NCBI GenBank assembly: GCA_964468755.1
Contig: CAYXWH010000004.1
Location: forward strand, 1-62,980
Length of the DNA: 62,980 nucleotides
Direction: 5' to 3'
Origin: CAYXWH01 sp964468755
GTDB taxonomy: Bacteria > Chloroflexota > Dehalococcoidia > Dehalococcoidales > RBG-16-60-22
Under the pieces are notes generated by a model. It was not told the origin of the DNA. It did no database searches and saw nothing but the letters and a program-made list of their open reading frames with translations. The first letter of the stretch is position 1, and each line of letters starts with the position of its first letter. The position numbers and the translations under genes were made by a program. Of this stretch, positions 42,003 to 51,241 are shown piece by piece.

Positions 42003-43082
42003 ATGAAAAAGATTAACGTAGGTCTGGGCCGGAACCGGTATGAAATCTATGTGGGGGCGGGACTGCTGCCCCGGACCGGACACTGGCTGAAAAAGAAGGG
42101 TTTTTCGGGCAAACTGGTGGTTATCACCGATACGGTGGTGATGGAACGGTACGGCGATGCCCTTACTCAGGGACTGGCCCGGGACGGTTTCAGGGTCACC
42201 ACCCTGCAGGTGCCCGATGGAGAGGAGCAGAAGTCGCTGGAAACCGCGGGCCGGCTGTATCAGGAGTTGACCGATGCCTACGCCGAGAGAAGCACGCCGG
42301 TTCTGGCTCTCGGTGGCGGGGGTGTCGGTGACCTGGCTGGCTTCGTGGCGGCGACCTATATGCGCGGCGTGCCACTGGTCCAGGTGCCAACTACCCTGCT
42401 GGCACAGGTGGATAGCAGTATCGGCGGTAAGGTGGCAGTGGACCACGGCCGGTTGAAGAATAAAATCGGGGCATTCTACCAGCCGGAACTGGTGATTGCC
42501 GACACGGATACCCTGCGGACGCTGCCGGAAATCGAACTGGCCAGCGGACTGGCGGAGATTATCAAGAGTGCCGCCATTCGGGATAAGGAACTCTTTACCT
42601 TTCTGGAGCATAATCTGGACAAGGTAAAAGCGCTTCAGGGCAGGGTGCTGGAGGAGGTGGTTTACCGAACGGCGAAGATTAAGGCGAGGATAGTAAAGCA
42701 GGACGAACGGGATTTGGGTATAAGAAGCATTTTGAATTACGGTCATACCATCGGGCATGCCATTGAATCGGTATCAGAGTTCGGCGTCGGGCACGGCCGG
42801 GCGGTAGCCATCGGCATGGTGACCGCGGCGAGAATCTCCCGGGAAATGGGTGCTCTGAGTGAAGCTGAGGTGGTAAGGTTAACCCGCATTATTGAGCAGG
42901 CAGGACTGCCGACGGAAATGCCGGCGCTGGATAGGGCCGGGATAGTTGAGGCAATACGGCATGATAAGAAGGTGCAGGACGATAAAGTCCGCTTCATTTT
43001 GCTAAAGTCGATTGGTGATGCCTTTATTACCGATGGGGTAAGTCTTTCCCTGGTGGAAAAAGTGCTGGCTGAAGATGACTAG
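42003..43082 (+). CDS. aroB: 3-dehydroquinate synthase
   Basis: 359 aa, NAD- and metal-dependent. Nucleotide site VPDGEEQKSLETAGRLYQEL and LALGGGGVGDLAGFVAATYM, then QVPTTLLAQVDSSIGGKVAV and the metal-binding YGHTIGHAIESVSEFGVGHG. Weak Shine-Dalgarno. 17 bases after the DAHP synthase gene; the next gene overlaps by 8 bases. Confidence 0.96.
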   Translation: MKKINVGLGRNRYEIYVGAGLLPRTGHWLKKKGFSGKLVVITDTVVMERYGDALTQGLARDGFRVTTLQVPDGEEQKSLETAGRLYQELTDAYAERSTPVLALGGGGVGDLAGFVAATYMRGVPLVQVPTTLLAQVDSSIGGKVAVDHGRLKNKIGAFYQPELVIADTDTLRTLPEIELASGLAEIIKSAAIRDKELFTFLEHNLDKVKALQGRVLEEVVYRTAKIKARIVKQDERDLGIRSILNYGHTIGHAIESVSEFGVGHGRAVAIGMVTAARISREMGALSEAEVVRLTRIIEQAGLPTEMPALDRAGIVEAIRHDKKVQDDKVRFILLKSIGDAFITDGVSLSLVEKVLAEDD

Positions 43083-43737
43083 TCCCAGGATTTGTGCCGT
43101 TATCGTGAATAATGACCTGACTGCAATCGAGTCGGTGCAGGCGCTGGTTGATTTGTTCGAGGTGCGCATCGACCTGATCGGTACCGGCTGGCAGGAGGTG
43201 GTCCGCCAGCTCAGGAAGCCGTGGATTGCCTGCAATCGCAGTGTTGCCGAGGGGGGTAACTGGCAGGGGGGTGAAGATGAAAGGGTAGAGGAATTGCTCC
43301 GGGCAATAACGCTGGGAGCAGACATCATTGATATCGAGCTGGGCACCAGGAAGCTGGAAAGAACGGTAAGATTGATTAAGACCAGGGCACGGTGCCTGTT
43401 ATCGTACCATAATTTTACCGAAACGCCCCCGTACCAGGAGATGAAAGGGATAGTACACCGGCAGATGGAGGCGGGTGCCGATATCGGTAAGGTGGTGACC
43501 ACGGCACAGAGCTTTGCCGATACTATAACGGTGTTGCAGTTGATTAAAGACTTTCCGCAGCTTAACATGGTTGCCTTTGCCATGGGCGTGATGGGAGTCG
43601 CCAGTCGGGTCCTCGGTCCGCTCATGGGCGGGTACTTTACCTATGGGGCGATTGCCGAAGGTGCGGAATCGGCATCCGGTCAGCTAACGGTGCCGGAGTT
43701 GCGCATGATATACGGGATGTTGCCTGATGCGAAGTGA
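43075..43737 (+). CDS. aroD: 3-dehydroquinate dehydratase, type I
   Basis: 220 aa Schiff-base barrel. Catalytic His in LLSYHNFTETPPYQEM and Schiff-base Lys in GADIGKVVTTAQSFADTI; C-terminal GPLMGGYFTYGAIAEGAESA. Overlaps aroB by 8 and aroE by 11 bases. Confidence 0.95.
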   Translation: MTSPRICAVIVNNDLTAIESVQALVDLFEVRIDLIGTGWQEVVRQLRKPWIACNRSVAEGGNWQGGEDERVEELLRAITLGADIIDIELGTRKLERTVRLIKTRARCLLSYHNFTETPPYQEMKGIVHRQMEAGADIGKVVTTAQSFADTITVLQLIKDFPQLNMVAFAMGVMGVASRVLGPLMGGYFTYGAIAEGAESASGQLTVPELRMIYGMLPDAK

Positions 43738-44593
43738 GAACATCATAACCGGCAAGACCCGGGTCTGCGGCCTTATCGGCTATCCCGTCGGGCACAGTAT
43801 GTCGCCGGCGATGTTTAATGCCGCCTTTAGGGAGCTGGGTCTGGACTATGTCTATGTTACCTTTCCGGTAAGGGAAGGAGAACTAGGTGCGGCTATCGCG
43901 GGCATGAAAGCCCTCAATGTTCGGGGTGTTAACGTGACCATTCCCCATAAAGTGGCGGTGGTGCCGCTGCTGGATGAGCTTTCCCCGCTCGCCCAAAAAA
44001 TAGGTGCGGTCAATACCGTGATAAACGATGATGGCTGTTTGCGGGGTTCCAACACCGACGCCGATGGATTCCTCGGACCGTTGCTGGAGAGGGGAATAGA
44101 CCCGCAGGGCAGGCGGGTGGTGGTTCAGGGGGCAGGTGGTGCCGCCAGAGCGGTCTCCTTCATTCTTGCTGAAAGAGGTGCGCAACTGGTTCTTCTCAAC
44201 CGGAAACCGGAACGGGCAATCGAACTGGCCCAGGTAATCTTCCGGGCATTTCAGCGCGAGGTAAGCGCTCTGGAGCTTAATGTGAGCAATCTGGAGAATG
44301 TGCTGGGCGAAGCGGATATTCTGGTCAATACGACCAGTGTGGGCATGGCCCCGAATGATGGTGACAGCCCGGTCCCCGCCGGACTGCTCAGGCCCGGTCT
44401 GGTGGTCTATGATATCGTCTATAACCCTGTCCGGACCAGGCTGCTGCGGGAAGCTGAGGCAGCCGGCGCGACGGTTATCGGCGGACTGGATATGCTGGTG
44501 TGGCAGGGAGCGCTGGCATTCGAGCAGTGGACAGGCAGGGAGGCTCCACGCCAGCTGATGAAAAACGAGGCGATAAAGGCTTTGCCAAAATGA
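43727..44593 (+). CDS. aroE: shikimate dehydrogenase
   Basis: 288 aa NADP-dependent reductase. GYPVGHSMSPAMFNAAF substrate loop, NVTIPHKVAVVPLLDELS with the catalytic Lys, GSNTDADGFLGPL with Asp, Rossmann VVQGAGGAARAVSFILAERG, and NTTSVGMAPNDGDSPVPAGL. The stop overlaps the aroK start. Confidence 0.96.
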   Translation: MRSENIITGKTRVCGLIGYPVGHSMSPAMFNAAFRELGLDYVYVTFPVREGELGAAIAGMKALNVRGVNVTIPHKVAVVPLLDELSPLAQKIGAVNTVINDDGCLRGSNTDADGFLGPLLERGIDPQGRRVVVQGAGGAARAVSFILAERGAQLVLLNRKPERAIELAQVIFRAFQREVSALELNVSNLENVLGEADILVNTTSVGMAPNDGDSPVPAGLLRPGLVVYDIVYNPVRTRLLREAEAAGATVIGGLDMLVWQGALAFEQWTGREAPRQLMKNEAIKALPK

Positions 44594-45126
44594 AGACGAG
44601 CATTGCCCTGGTTGGTTTCATGGGGGTGGGCAAGACGGCGGTGGGAAAGGCCCTGGCGGAAAGCCTGGGCAAGGGATTTATTGAGCTGGATTCATTGATT
44701 GAACAGAAAGCGGGAAAATCCATCCCCGATATTTTCCGGCAGGATGGGGAGATAGGCTTCCGTGAGCTGGAAATCGGGGCGGTCAAGGGGTTGGTCGGAC
44801 AGAAGCAGGCGGTTATTGCCTGCGGTGGCGGCGTCGTTCTCAATAAAATAAATATCGACCGGTTAAAAAAGGAGTGCGTTATCGTTTACCTGATGGCATC
44901 ACCGTCGGTAATTTTAGACCGCGTAGCGAGTGATAGCGGGGAAAGACCCCTGCTCGGCGCGGGTGACACTGCCGCCCGCATACGGGAGCTTATGAAATTC
45001 CGCCAGCCCTACTACCAGCGGGCGGCGGATATCACCATGAATACGTCAAAGCTGAACATCAACTCCGTGGTGGCGCGGATAATCAATCGGGTGAAAGCGG
45101 ATGCGGATTTCCATTGCGAAAAGTGA
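44590..45126 (+). CDS. aroK: shikimate kinase
   Basis: 178 aa from the ATG at 44590, which overlaps the aroE stop (AATGA). P-loop LVGFMGVGKTAVGKALAESL at residues 7-26, shikimate-binding DSLIEQKAGKSIPDIF and FRELE, CGGGVVLN, and the lid SGERPLLGAG. The frame is open upstream into aroE, but the P-loop position fits this start. Confidence 0.95.
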   Translation: MKTSIALVGFMGVGKTAVGKALAESLGKGFIELDSLIEQKAGKSIPDIFRQDGEIGFRELEIGAVKGLVGQKQAVIACGGGVVLNKINIDRLKKECVIVYLMASPSVILDRVASDSGERPLLGAGDTAARIRELMKFRQPYYQRAADITMNTSKLNINSVVARIINRVKADADFHCEK

Positions 45127-46357
45127 AATAGGGGGGGCGGTGAATGCCCCACCGTCAAAGAGCTATACCATCCGCGGGCTAACCGGGGCGGCTCTGGCTG
45201 ACGGCATAAGTGAGGTGGTGAACCCCTTGGGCTCGGATGATACCGAATCCGCCGCCAGGGTATTGACCGGGGTGGGTGTTGGCATCGAGTCGGAACAATG
45301 CGCATGGCGGGTCAGCGGTGGCACGTTCCGTGAGCCGGCTGCCGACCTGTTTTGCGGTGATTCGGCGGCGACGTTGCGGTTCATGACGGCGCTCTGTACG
45401 CTGGTCCCCGGTACGTGCCGGCTCACCGCCGGGGCATCCCTCGCCGGACGACCGGTCAAGCCGCTGGTTGAGGCGTTAAGAAAACTGGGGGTGAACTGTA
45501 CCAGTAACGGCGGGTTCGCTCCGGTAACCGTTGCGGGGGGAACGCTGAGAGGCGGTGCCACCGATTTACCCGGTAACGTCAGTTCCCAGTTTGTCTCGGC
45601 GTTGCTGTTTATCGCTCCCCGGGCGGAACAGGGAATAAGCATCCGGCTGACCTCACCGCTGGAATCAAAAGCATACGTGATGATGACCGTGGAATGTCTC
45701 GGCAGGTTCGGGATACAGGTCTCGGTGTCTCCGGATACGATTGATATATCCCGGCAAACATATCAGCCGGCCAGGTACGCGGTTGAAGGGGACTGGTCTT
45801 CGGCGTCGTATTTGCTGGCGCTGGGGGCTGCCTGCGGTGAGCTGGAAATAAGGAACCTGAACCGGCACAGTATGCAGGGCGACCGGGTACTGCTGGATTA
45901 CCTGAAAGAGATGGGAGCCGAAGTCGAGTTGGTTAACAGCACGGTGAGGGTGAGCCAGTCGAGGCTGCGGGCTATCCGTGCCGACCTGTCCGAATGTATC
46001 GACCTGCTGCCGACCATGGCGGTCCTGGCGGCGGTTGCCGACGGTGTCAGTGAGTTTGCCGGCATTGAACGGGCGCGGATAAAGGAATCGGACCGGGTGG
46101 CGGCGGTGGCGGCGGGATTGAGCCGGATGGGAATAGCCACCGTAGTGGAGAAAAGCAGGCTCACGGTTACCGGCGGGGCACCGCGGGGTGCGGTAATCGA
46201 CAGTCGCGGTGACCACCGGATTGCTATGGCATTCAGCGTACTCGGCGCGGTAGCCGGTGAAACGGTGATTGAGGGCGCGGAATGTGTCACCAAGACATTT
46301 CCCGGGTTCTGGGATATACTGGTGAGTATCGGTGGCAGACTGGAGCGTGACCGGTAG
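45101..46357 (+). CDS. aroA: EPSP synthase
   Basis: 418 aa. 5-enolpyruvylshikimate-3-phosphate synthase. Conserved NAPPSKSYTIRGLTGAALAD, LFCGDSAATLRFMTALCTLV, RPVKPLVEALRKLGV, GNVSSQFVSALLF, RIKESDRVAAVAAGLSRMGI, DHRIAMAFSVLG. The glyphosate loop reads GDSAATLR: the position equal to E. coli Gly96 is Ala, as in glyphosate-insensitive class II enzymes. Overlaps aroK by 26 bases. Confidence 0.95.
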   Translation: MRISIAKSEIGGAVNAPPSKSYTIRGLTGAALADGISEVVNPLGSDDTESAARVLTGVGVGIESEQCAWRVSGGTFREPAADLFCGDSAATLRFMTALCTLVPGTCRLTAGASLAGRPVKPLVEALRKLGVNCTSNGGFAPVTVAGGTLRGGATDLPGNVSSQFVSALLFIAPRAEQGISIRLTSPLESKAYVMMTVECLGRFGIQVSVSPDTIDISRQTYQPARYAVEGDWSSASYLLALGAACGELEIRNLNRHSMQGDRVLLDYLKEMGAEVELVNSTVRVSQSRLRAIRADLSECIDLLPTMAVLAAVADGVSEFAGIERARIKESDRVAAVAAGLSRMGIATVVEKSRLTVTGGAPRGAVIDSRGDHRIAMAFSVLGAVAGETVIEGAECVTKTFPGFWDILVSIGGRLERDR

Positions 46358-46426
46358 ACCGGACGAACTATATTTTTACCGGAAATCTGGGATATACTGG
46401 AGGGAATCGAGGGGAGTTGAAAAAAG

Positions 46427-47518
46427 ATGGGGAATAGACTGGGTACGCTGTTTACTCTAACCAGCTTTGGCGAAAGCCACGGGGGGTGCGTGGGGATAAT
46501 CGTGGACGGTTGTCCCGCCGGTCTCCCCGTAACCGGGGCGGAAATCGAGGTGGAGGCGGGCAAGCGCTGGACAGGGAAAGGGGCGGGCTCTACGGAGAGA
46601 GCCGAGCCGGACAGGGTTGAAATCCTCTCCGGTGTGTATAACGGTTGCACCACCGGTGCCCCCATCTGCCTGCTGACGTGGAACAAAGATGCTGACTCCG
46701 GTGCCTACCGTGATAACGTGCTCGTGCCCCGGCCGGGTCATGCCGACTATACCGCTTTTATCAAGTACGGGGGTTTTAACGATACCCGTGGCGGCGGCCG
46801 CTTTTCCGGCAGGATTACCGCTCCCCTGGTTATGGCGGGGGCGATTGCCAAAAAGCTGCTCGGACTGAAGGGTATTGATATTATTGCCCATGTAGTCGAG
46901 ATAGGCGGCATTACAGCAGAGCCCGGGGATATTGCCGAGATACGAAGCAATGCCGGAAAGAACCCGCTCCGCTGCGCCGACCCGGAAGCTGGGGAGAGAA
47001 TGACGGAGCTGATTGCCCGGGTCGGAGAAGAAGGTGACAGTCTGGGCGGGGTGATTGAGGGTATTGCCCTCAATCTGCCGGCAGGTCTGGGAGAGCCGGT
47101 CTTTGACAACCTGGATGGTGAGCTGGCGAAAGCACTGTTTGCCATACCGGCGGTCAAAGGCGTTGAGTTCGGCGCCGGCTTTGCTGTCGCCGGGAAGCGG
47201 GGCTCCGAGAATAATGACCCGTTTACCGTAAAGGATGGCAAGGTGGTTACCACCACCAACAATGCCGGCGGCATCCTCGGCGGGATGAGCACGGGCATGC
47301 CGCTGGTGGTCAGGGTGGCGGTGAAGCCGACGTCTTCAATCGCCCTAGAGCAGCCGACGGTGGATCTGAAGACTATGAAGGACTCCGCCATTGTGGTGAA
47401 GGGACGCCATGACGTGTGCATCGTACCCCGTGCGGTAGTGGTGGTGGAAGCGATGATGGCGGTGACCCTGGTCGATTTTGCGCTGAGAGCCGGGCTGATG
47501 CCGGGGGTAATTAAATGA
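46427..47518 (+). CDS. aroC: chorismate synthase
   Basis: 363 aa, needs reduced FMN. FTLTSFGESHGGCVGIIVDG start, RPGHADYTAFIKYGGFNDTR, GGRFSGRITAPLVMAG, GGILGGMSTGMPLVVRVAVK. Shine-Dalgarno GAGGGGAG 10 bases before ATG. The 69-base gap upstream holds a 15-base repeat TCTGGGATATACTGG that also occurs at the end of aroA (46309-46321). Confidence 0.96.
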   Translation: MGNRLGTLFTLTSFGESHGGCVGIIVDGCPAGLPVTGAEIEVEAGKRWTGKGAGSTERAEPDRVEILSGVYNGCTTGAPICLLTWNKDADSGAYRDNVLVPRPGHADYTAFIKYGGFNDTRGGGRFSGRITAPLVMAGAIAKKLLGLKGIDIIAHVVEIGGITAEPGDIAEIRSNAGKNPLRCADPEAGERMTELIARVGEEGDSLGGVIEGIALNLPAGLGEPVFDNLDGELAKALFAIPAVKGVEFGAGFAVAGKRGSENNDPFTVKDGKVVTTTNNAGGILGGMSTGMPLVVRVAVKPTSSIALEQPTVDLKTMKDSAIVVKGRHDVCIVPRAVVVVEAMMAVTLVDFALRAGLMPGVIK

Positions 47519-48606
47519 CTCTGGAAGAGTTGAGAAAGAAAATCGACGAAATAGATATCCGGATAGTCGAGCTTATTCAGGAAAGGCTGAGGCTGGCTGA
47601 GGAAATCGGCAGGGCAAAGCGGCGAAAGAATAGAATCATCGAGGATATCGCCCGGGAGTACCGGCTGATGGAAAATATCAGGTCGCTTGCCCGGGAGAAA
47701 AATATCAGCCAGCGTGATATTGAGGCTATCTTTAAACAGATAGTCACCGCCAGCAAGCGTGTCCAGGGAGTGGTCGAGGTTGCCTTTCAGGGCGAGACCG
47801 GTGCCTATAGCGAGGAAGCCGCTTCCCGCTTCTTCGGGCCATATCTGCAGACCCGGCCCTGTGAAAGCTTCGCTGACGTGTTCGGTATGGTGGAGCGGGG
47901 TGAGGCGCAGTTCGGGGTGGTGCCTATTGAGAATTCCCTGGAAGGGAGTGTTAATCAGGTCTATGACCTGCTGCTGGACTCAACCCTCAAGGTATGCGGT
48001 GAGATTGAACTTCGGGTTAGCCATTGCCTGATTACCCTGCCTGATTCGGACCTGGCGACTATAAAGAGGGTGTATTCCCACCCGCAGGCGCTTGCCCAGT
48101 GCCGCAGTTTCCTGAAGCAGTTGCACTGTGAAATTATCACCACCAGTGACACCGCTGGCAGCGTAAGACTGGTGAAAGAAGAGGGTGCGCCGGAGCACGC
48201 CGCCATCGCCAGCGCCCAAGCTGCTGAAATCTACGCGATGAAGGTGGTGGCCCGGGAAATTGAGGATAACCCGCACAATTTTACCCGGTTTTTCATCCTC
48301 TCCAGGGAAGACTCCCCGCCCTCGGGGGATGATAAAACCTCGGTCGTCTTTTCGGCAAAAGACCGGCCGGGAGTGCTCTATGCAGCACTGAGGGAGTTTG
48401 CTTCCCGAAATATCAGCCTGACCAAGCTGGAATCAAGACCGACCAGGCAGAAACCCTGGGAGTATAATTTCTATCTGGACTTTGAAGGCCATCGCCAGGA
48501 CCGGCTGACCGGTGAGACTCTAGATAACCTGGAGAAGCATGCCATCTTTCTGAAGGTCCTCGGCTCTTATCCCAGGTCCAGAGAGGCAGGTGCGGGCTCA
48601 GTATAG
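47515..48606 (+). CDS. pheA: chorismate mutase/prephenate dehydratase (P-protein)
   Basis: 363 aa fusion for phenylpyruvate formation. Residues 1-85: AroQ-type chorismate mutase (LRKKIDEIDIRIVELIQERL). Residues 90-270: prephenate dehydratase (FQGETGAYSEEAASRFFG, VPIENSLEGSVNQVYDLLL, NFTRFFIL with the TRF motif). Residues 280-360: ACT domain with LTKLESRPTRQKPWEYNF, the Phe-binding ESRP, so feedback inhibition by Phe is expected. The ATG overlaps the aroC stop. Confidence 0.95.
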   Translation: MTLEELRKKIDEIDIRIVELIQERLRLAEEIGRAKRRKNRIIEDIAREYRLMENIRSLAREKNISQRDIEAIFKQIVTASKRVQGVVEVAFQGETGAYSEEAASRFFGPYLQTRPCESFADVFGMVERGEAQFGVVPIENSLEGSVNQVYDLLLDSTLKVCGEIELRVSHCLITLPDSDLATIKRVYSHPQALAQCRSFLKQLHCEIITTSDTAGSVRLVKEEGAPEHAAIASAQAAEIYAMKVVAREIEDNPHNFTRFFILSREDSPPSGDDKTSVVFSAKDRPGVLYAALREFASRNISLTKLESRPTRQKPWEYNFYLDFEGHRQDRLTGETLDNLEKHAIFLKVLGSYPRSREAGAGSV

Positions 48607-49498
48607 TGATCCGGGCCCGGATGATATGGTGAGAGTAGCGATTCTGGGTGGCTCAGGGAAAATGGGGCGGTGGTTTGCCGCCCAGCTGACGGGTGATGGC
48701 AAGGAAGTGGTGATAAGCGGCCGCACCGAGGCGAAACTTCTGGAGGCAAAACGGCAGCTGGGGGTTGAGACCGCTTCCAATGTAGAAGCGGTCAAGAGTG
48801 CTGACGCCGTGCTGTTTTCCGTGCCCATAGAGAGCTTTGCCGATGTGGTCAGAGAGGTGGGACCGCATATCCGCCCCGGACAGATTGTGGTTGATATTAC
48901 CTCCATCAAGGTGCTTCCCGTGGACCTCATGCACCGGCATATTGGGCAGGGCACAGTGCTTGGTGGTCATTCCCTGTTCGGTCCCGGCGCCCGGAGTCTG
49001 GTGAATCAAAATATTATTCTCACGCCGACCAGCGAGCCGGAGGCAGCGCTGGCGGAGAAGGTACGCGTTTACCTGGAAAACAGGGGGGCGAAGGTCAGCC
49101 TGATGACGCCACAGGAACATGACGAAATGATGACCGTTATCCTTGGCCTCGCCCATTTCATCGCCATTGCTTCGGCGGATACCCTGTTGAGTGTGGGCAA
49201 GTTGCGGCAGATGGCTCCCATTGGCGGCATTACCTATAAAGTATTGTTGACCCTGGTGGAGAGCGTGATTTCTGAAGACCCGGAGCTCTATGCGTCCCTC
49301 CAGATGAATTTGCCCGGACTGGCTGATATGGAAAAACTGTTCCAGCGCAAAGCGAGATGGTGGACGGACCTGGTGGAACGTAAGGACAGGCGGCAGTTTA
49401 TCCAGCGGATAGGTGAGTTACGGGCCGAACTGGAACGGAACGCACCGGATTTCGGCAGGGCTTACGAGAACATGTACCGGCTCGTGGAGTGGTTATAA
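48590..49498 (+). CDS. tyrA: prephenate dehydrogenase
   Basis: 302 aa. Oxidative decarboxylation of prephenate for Tyr. Rossmann motif RVAILGGSGKMGRWFAAQLT, then GTVLGGHSLFGPGARSLVNQ and LTPTSEPEAALAEKVRVYLE, with a helical dimerisation domain. No ACT domain, so feedback must act elsewhere. GTG 48590 has AGAGAGG upstream and overlaps pheA by 17 bases; an ATG at 48626 immediately before the Rossmann motif would give 290 aa. Last gene of the aromatic operon. Confidence 0.92.
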   Translation: MRAQYSDPGPDDMVRVAILGGSGKMGRWFAAQLTGDGKEVVISGRTEAKLLEAKRQLGVETASNVEAVKSADAVLFSVPIESFADVVREVGPHIRPGQIVVDITSIKVLPVDLMHRHIGQGTVLGGHSLFGPGARSLVNQNIILTPTSEPEAALAEKVRVYLENRGAKVSLMTPQEHDEMMTVILGLAHFIAIASADTLLSVGKLRQMAPIGGITYKVLLTLVESVISEDPELYASLQMNLPGLADMEKLFQRKARWWTDLVERKDRRQFIQRIGELRAELERNAPDFGRAYENMYRLVEWL

Positions 49499-49500
49499 AG

Positions 49501-49839
49501 CTACGTTGACTCATAGGAGCCAAAGATAAAGTCCAGGTCTGCCTGGAACGCCGATACCTTCTCCTGCGGAAACAGTCTCTCATCAACGTCAATCATTACC
49601 TTGGTCTCACCCCGTACTGAACCGACAAGGTGAGCCCGCAGGCATTCCTTTGCCGAGGAATCGGCCGTAGCCTTGAAGATAAGGGTGCCGCGGGAGATAA
49701 AGGATGCCGACTGGTCGGGCAGGGTATAGGTTTCCTGCTTTTGCTCATCGAGGACCACCCCTTGCTTGAGGACAAAGTCCCTGATCTCGGCGTACAGTAG
49801 CTCCGGGTTTATTCCCTGGTAGGTTTTCCTGATCTGCAT
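49501..49839 (-). CDS. conserved hypothetical protein
   Basis: 112 aa from the ATG at 49839, which has GGAGGGAAAGGAAA upstream; a GTG at 49863 would add 8 residues. No recognised family. It looks like a small alpha/beta protein: an N-terminal helix (NPELLYAEIRDFVLKQGVVL), several beta-strands, and a C-terminal helix and aromatic end (AFQADLDFIFGSYEST). No signal peptide, membrane segment or cysteine pair apart from one Cys. 82 bases downstream of rho and convergent with tyrA with only 2 bases between the stops. Confidence 0.7.
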   Translation of the reverse strand: MQIRKTYQGINPELLYAEIRDFVLKQGVVLDEQKQETYTLPDQSASFISRGTLIFKATADSSAKECLRAHLVGSVRGETKVMIDVDERLFPQEKVSAFQADLDFIFGSYEST

Positions 49840-49921
49840 CACCGTCTTTTCCTTTCCCTCCACTCCGTGATAGGATTTCGTTGCCCACTATCAAGAGGCT
49901 GTTCCCAATGAGGAAAGAGGT

Positions 49922-51184
49922 TTACATTTCTTTGTTCAGGCTATCCAGAAACTCGGCGTTGGTTCTTGCTTTCGCCATGCGGTCAAGAACTCGCTCGGTA
50001 GCCTCCACCACGTTGATGGAGTCGGAGGCAATCATCGTCACCATGCGGCGCAGTAGCCATACCTGCTTCAGGGTGTTTTCATCGAGCAACAGTTCCTCGC
50101 GCCGGGTAGCGCTGCGCTGAATGTCCATTGCCGGGAAGATACGGCGCTCGGACAGGCGCCGGTCAAGGTGGAGTTCCATGTTGCCGGTTCCCTTGAACTC
50201 TTCGTAGATAAGGTCATCCATGCGACTGCCGGTATCGATGAGGCAGGTGGCAATGATGGTCAGGCTGCCACCTTCCGCAGTATTGCGGGCAGCCCCGAAA
50301 AAGCGCTTGGCCGGGTGCAGGGCGGCGGGGTCAATGCCTCCGGACAGGGTGCGGCCACTTGACGGCATGGCGAGGTTGTAGGCTCGGGTAAGACGGGTGA
50401 TGCCATCGAGAAGGATAATTACGTCCTTGCCACTCTCCACGATGCGCTTGGCTCTTTCCAGCGCCAGTTCGGCGACACGGGTCTGGTTTTCTACCATCTC
50501 ATCAAAGGTAGCGCTGATTACCTCTCCCCTGACCGAGCGCTTCATATCGGTAACCTCTTCCGGCCGCTCGCCGATGAGGCACACCATAATGTGAATATCA
50601 GTATAGGTAACCGTGATGGCATTAGCGATGGACTTGAGCAATATCGTTTTACCGGCTTTGGGGGGGGATACAATCAGACCTCGCTGTCCGCGGCCGATCG
50701 GTGCAATGAGATTGAGCAGTCGGGTCGACAATTCATTGGGTGAGTGTTCCAGGTTAATGCGATTATCGGGGAAGGTGGGAGTAAGGGTGCCGAAATAAGG
50801 CCGCTTTTTGGCGAGTTCCGGGTTGAGGTCGTTAATCGCCAGTACCTGGAGCAGACTGTAGTATTTCTCATTGCTTTTGGGCGGTCGGCCATGTCCGGAG
50901 ACCATGTCACCGTTGCGCAGACCGAAGCGGCGAATCTGCGACGGTGAAATATAGACATCGGTCTGGCTGGGCAGCAGGGTGTCCTGCCGGAGGAAGCCGT
51001 AGCCGTCAGTCATTATCTCCAGGATACCGCTGCAGAAAATGTAGCCCTGCTGCTCGGCATTAGTCTGGAGCAAGCGCATGATGATGTCTTGCTTCTTAAT
51101 GCCGGCAATGTCAGTGATGCCCATTTCTTTAGCCATTGTGGTCAGTTCTTCTTTGGTCTTGTGTTCCAGATCGCTAATCTCCAT
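49922..51184 (-). CDS. rho: transcription termination factor Rho
   Basis: 420 aa hexameric RNA helicase. N-terminal Rho-N domain (ELTTMAKEMGITDIAGIKKQ), cold-shock-like RNA-binding domain (GYGFLRQDTLLPSQTDVYIS), Walker A LIVSPPKAGKTILLKSIANA, Walker B VIILLDGITRLTRAYN, R-loop SSGRTLSGGIDPAALHPAKR and C-terminal EEFKGTGNMELHLDRRLSER. The RNA-binding domain lacks large insertions. In a minus-strand operon after pyrG and fsa. Confidence 0.96.
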   Translation of the reverse strand: MEISDLEHKTKEELTTMAKEMGITDIAGIKKQDIIMRLLQTNAEQQGYIFCSGILEIMTDGYGFLRQDTLLPSQTDVYISPSQIRRFGLRNGDMVSGHGRPPKSNEKYYSLLQVLAINDLNPELAKKRPYFGTLTPTFPDNRINLEHSPNELSTRLLNLIAPIGRGQRGLIVSPPKAGKTILLKSIANAITVTYTDIHIMVCLIGERPEEVTDMKRSVRGEVISATFDEMVENQTRVAELALERAKRIVESGKDVIILLDGITRLTRAYNLAMPSSGRTLSGGIDPAALHPAKRFFGAARNTAEGGSLTIIATCLIDTGSRMDDLIYEEFKGTGNMELHLDRRLSERRIFPAMDIQRSATRREELLLDENTLKQVWLLRRMVTMIASDSINVVEATERVLDRMAKARTNAEFLDSLNKEM

Positions 51185-51241
51185 GATTTTTACCTCGCTC
51201 TCACCCCCTTTTTTGGTCAGGAAGGGAGGAATGTTACTAGT

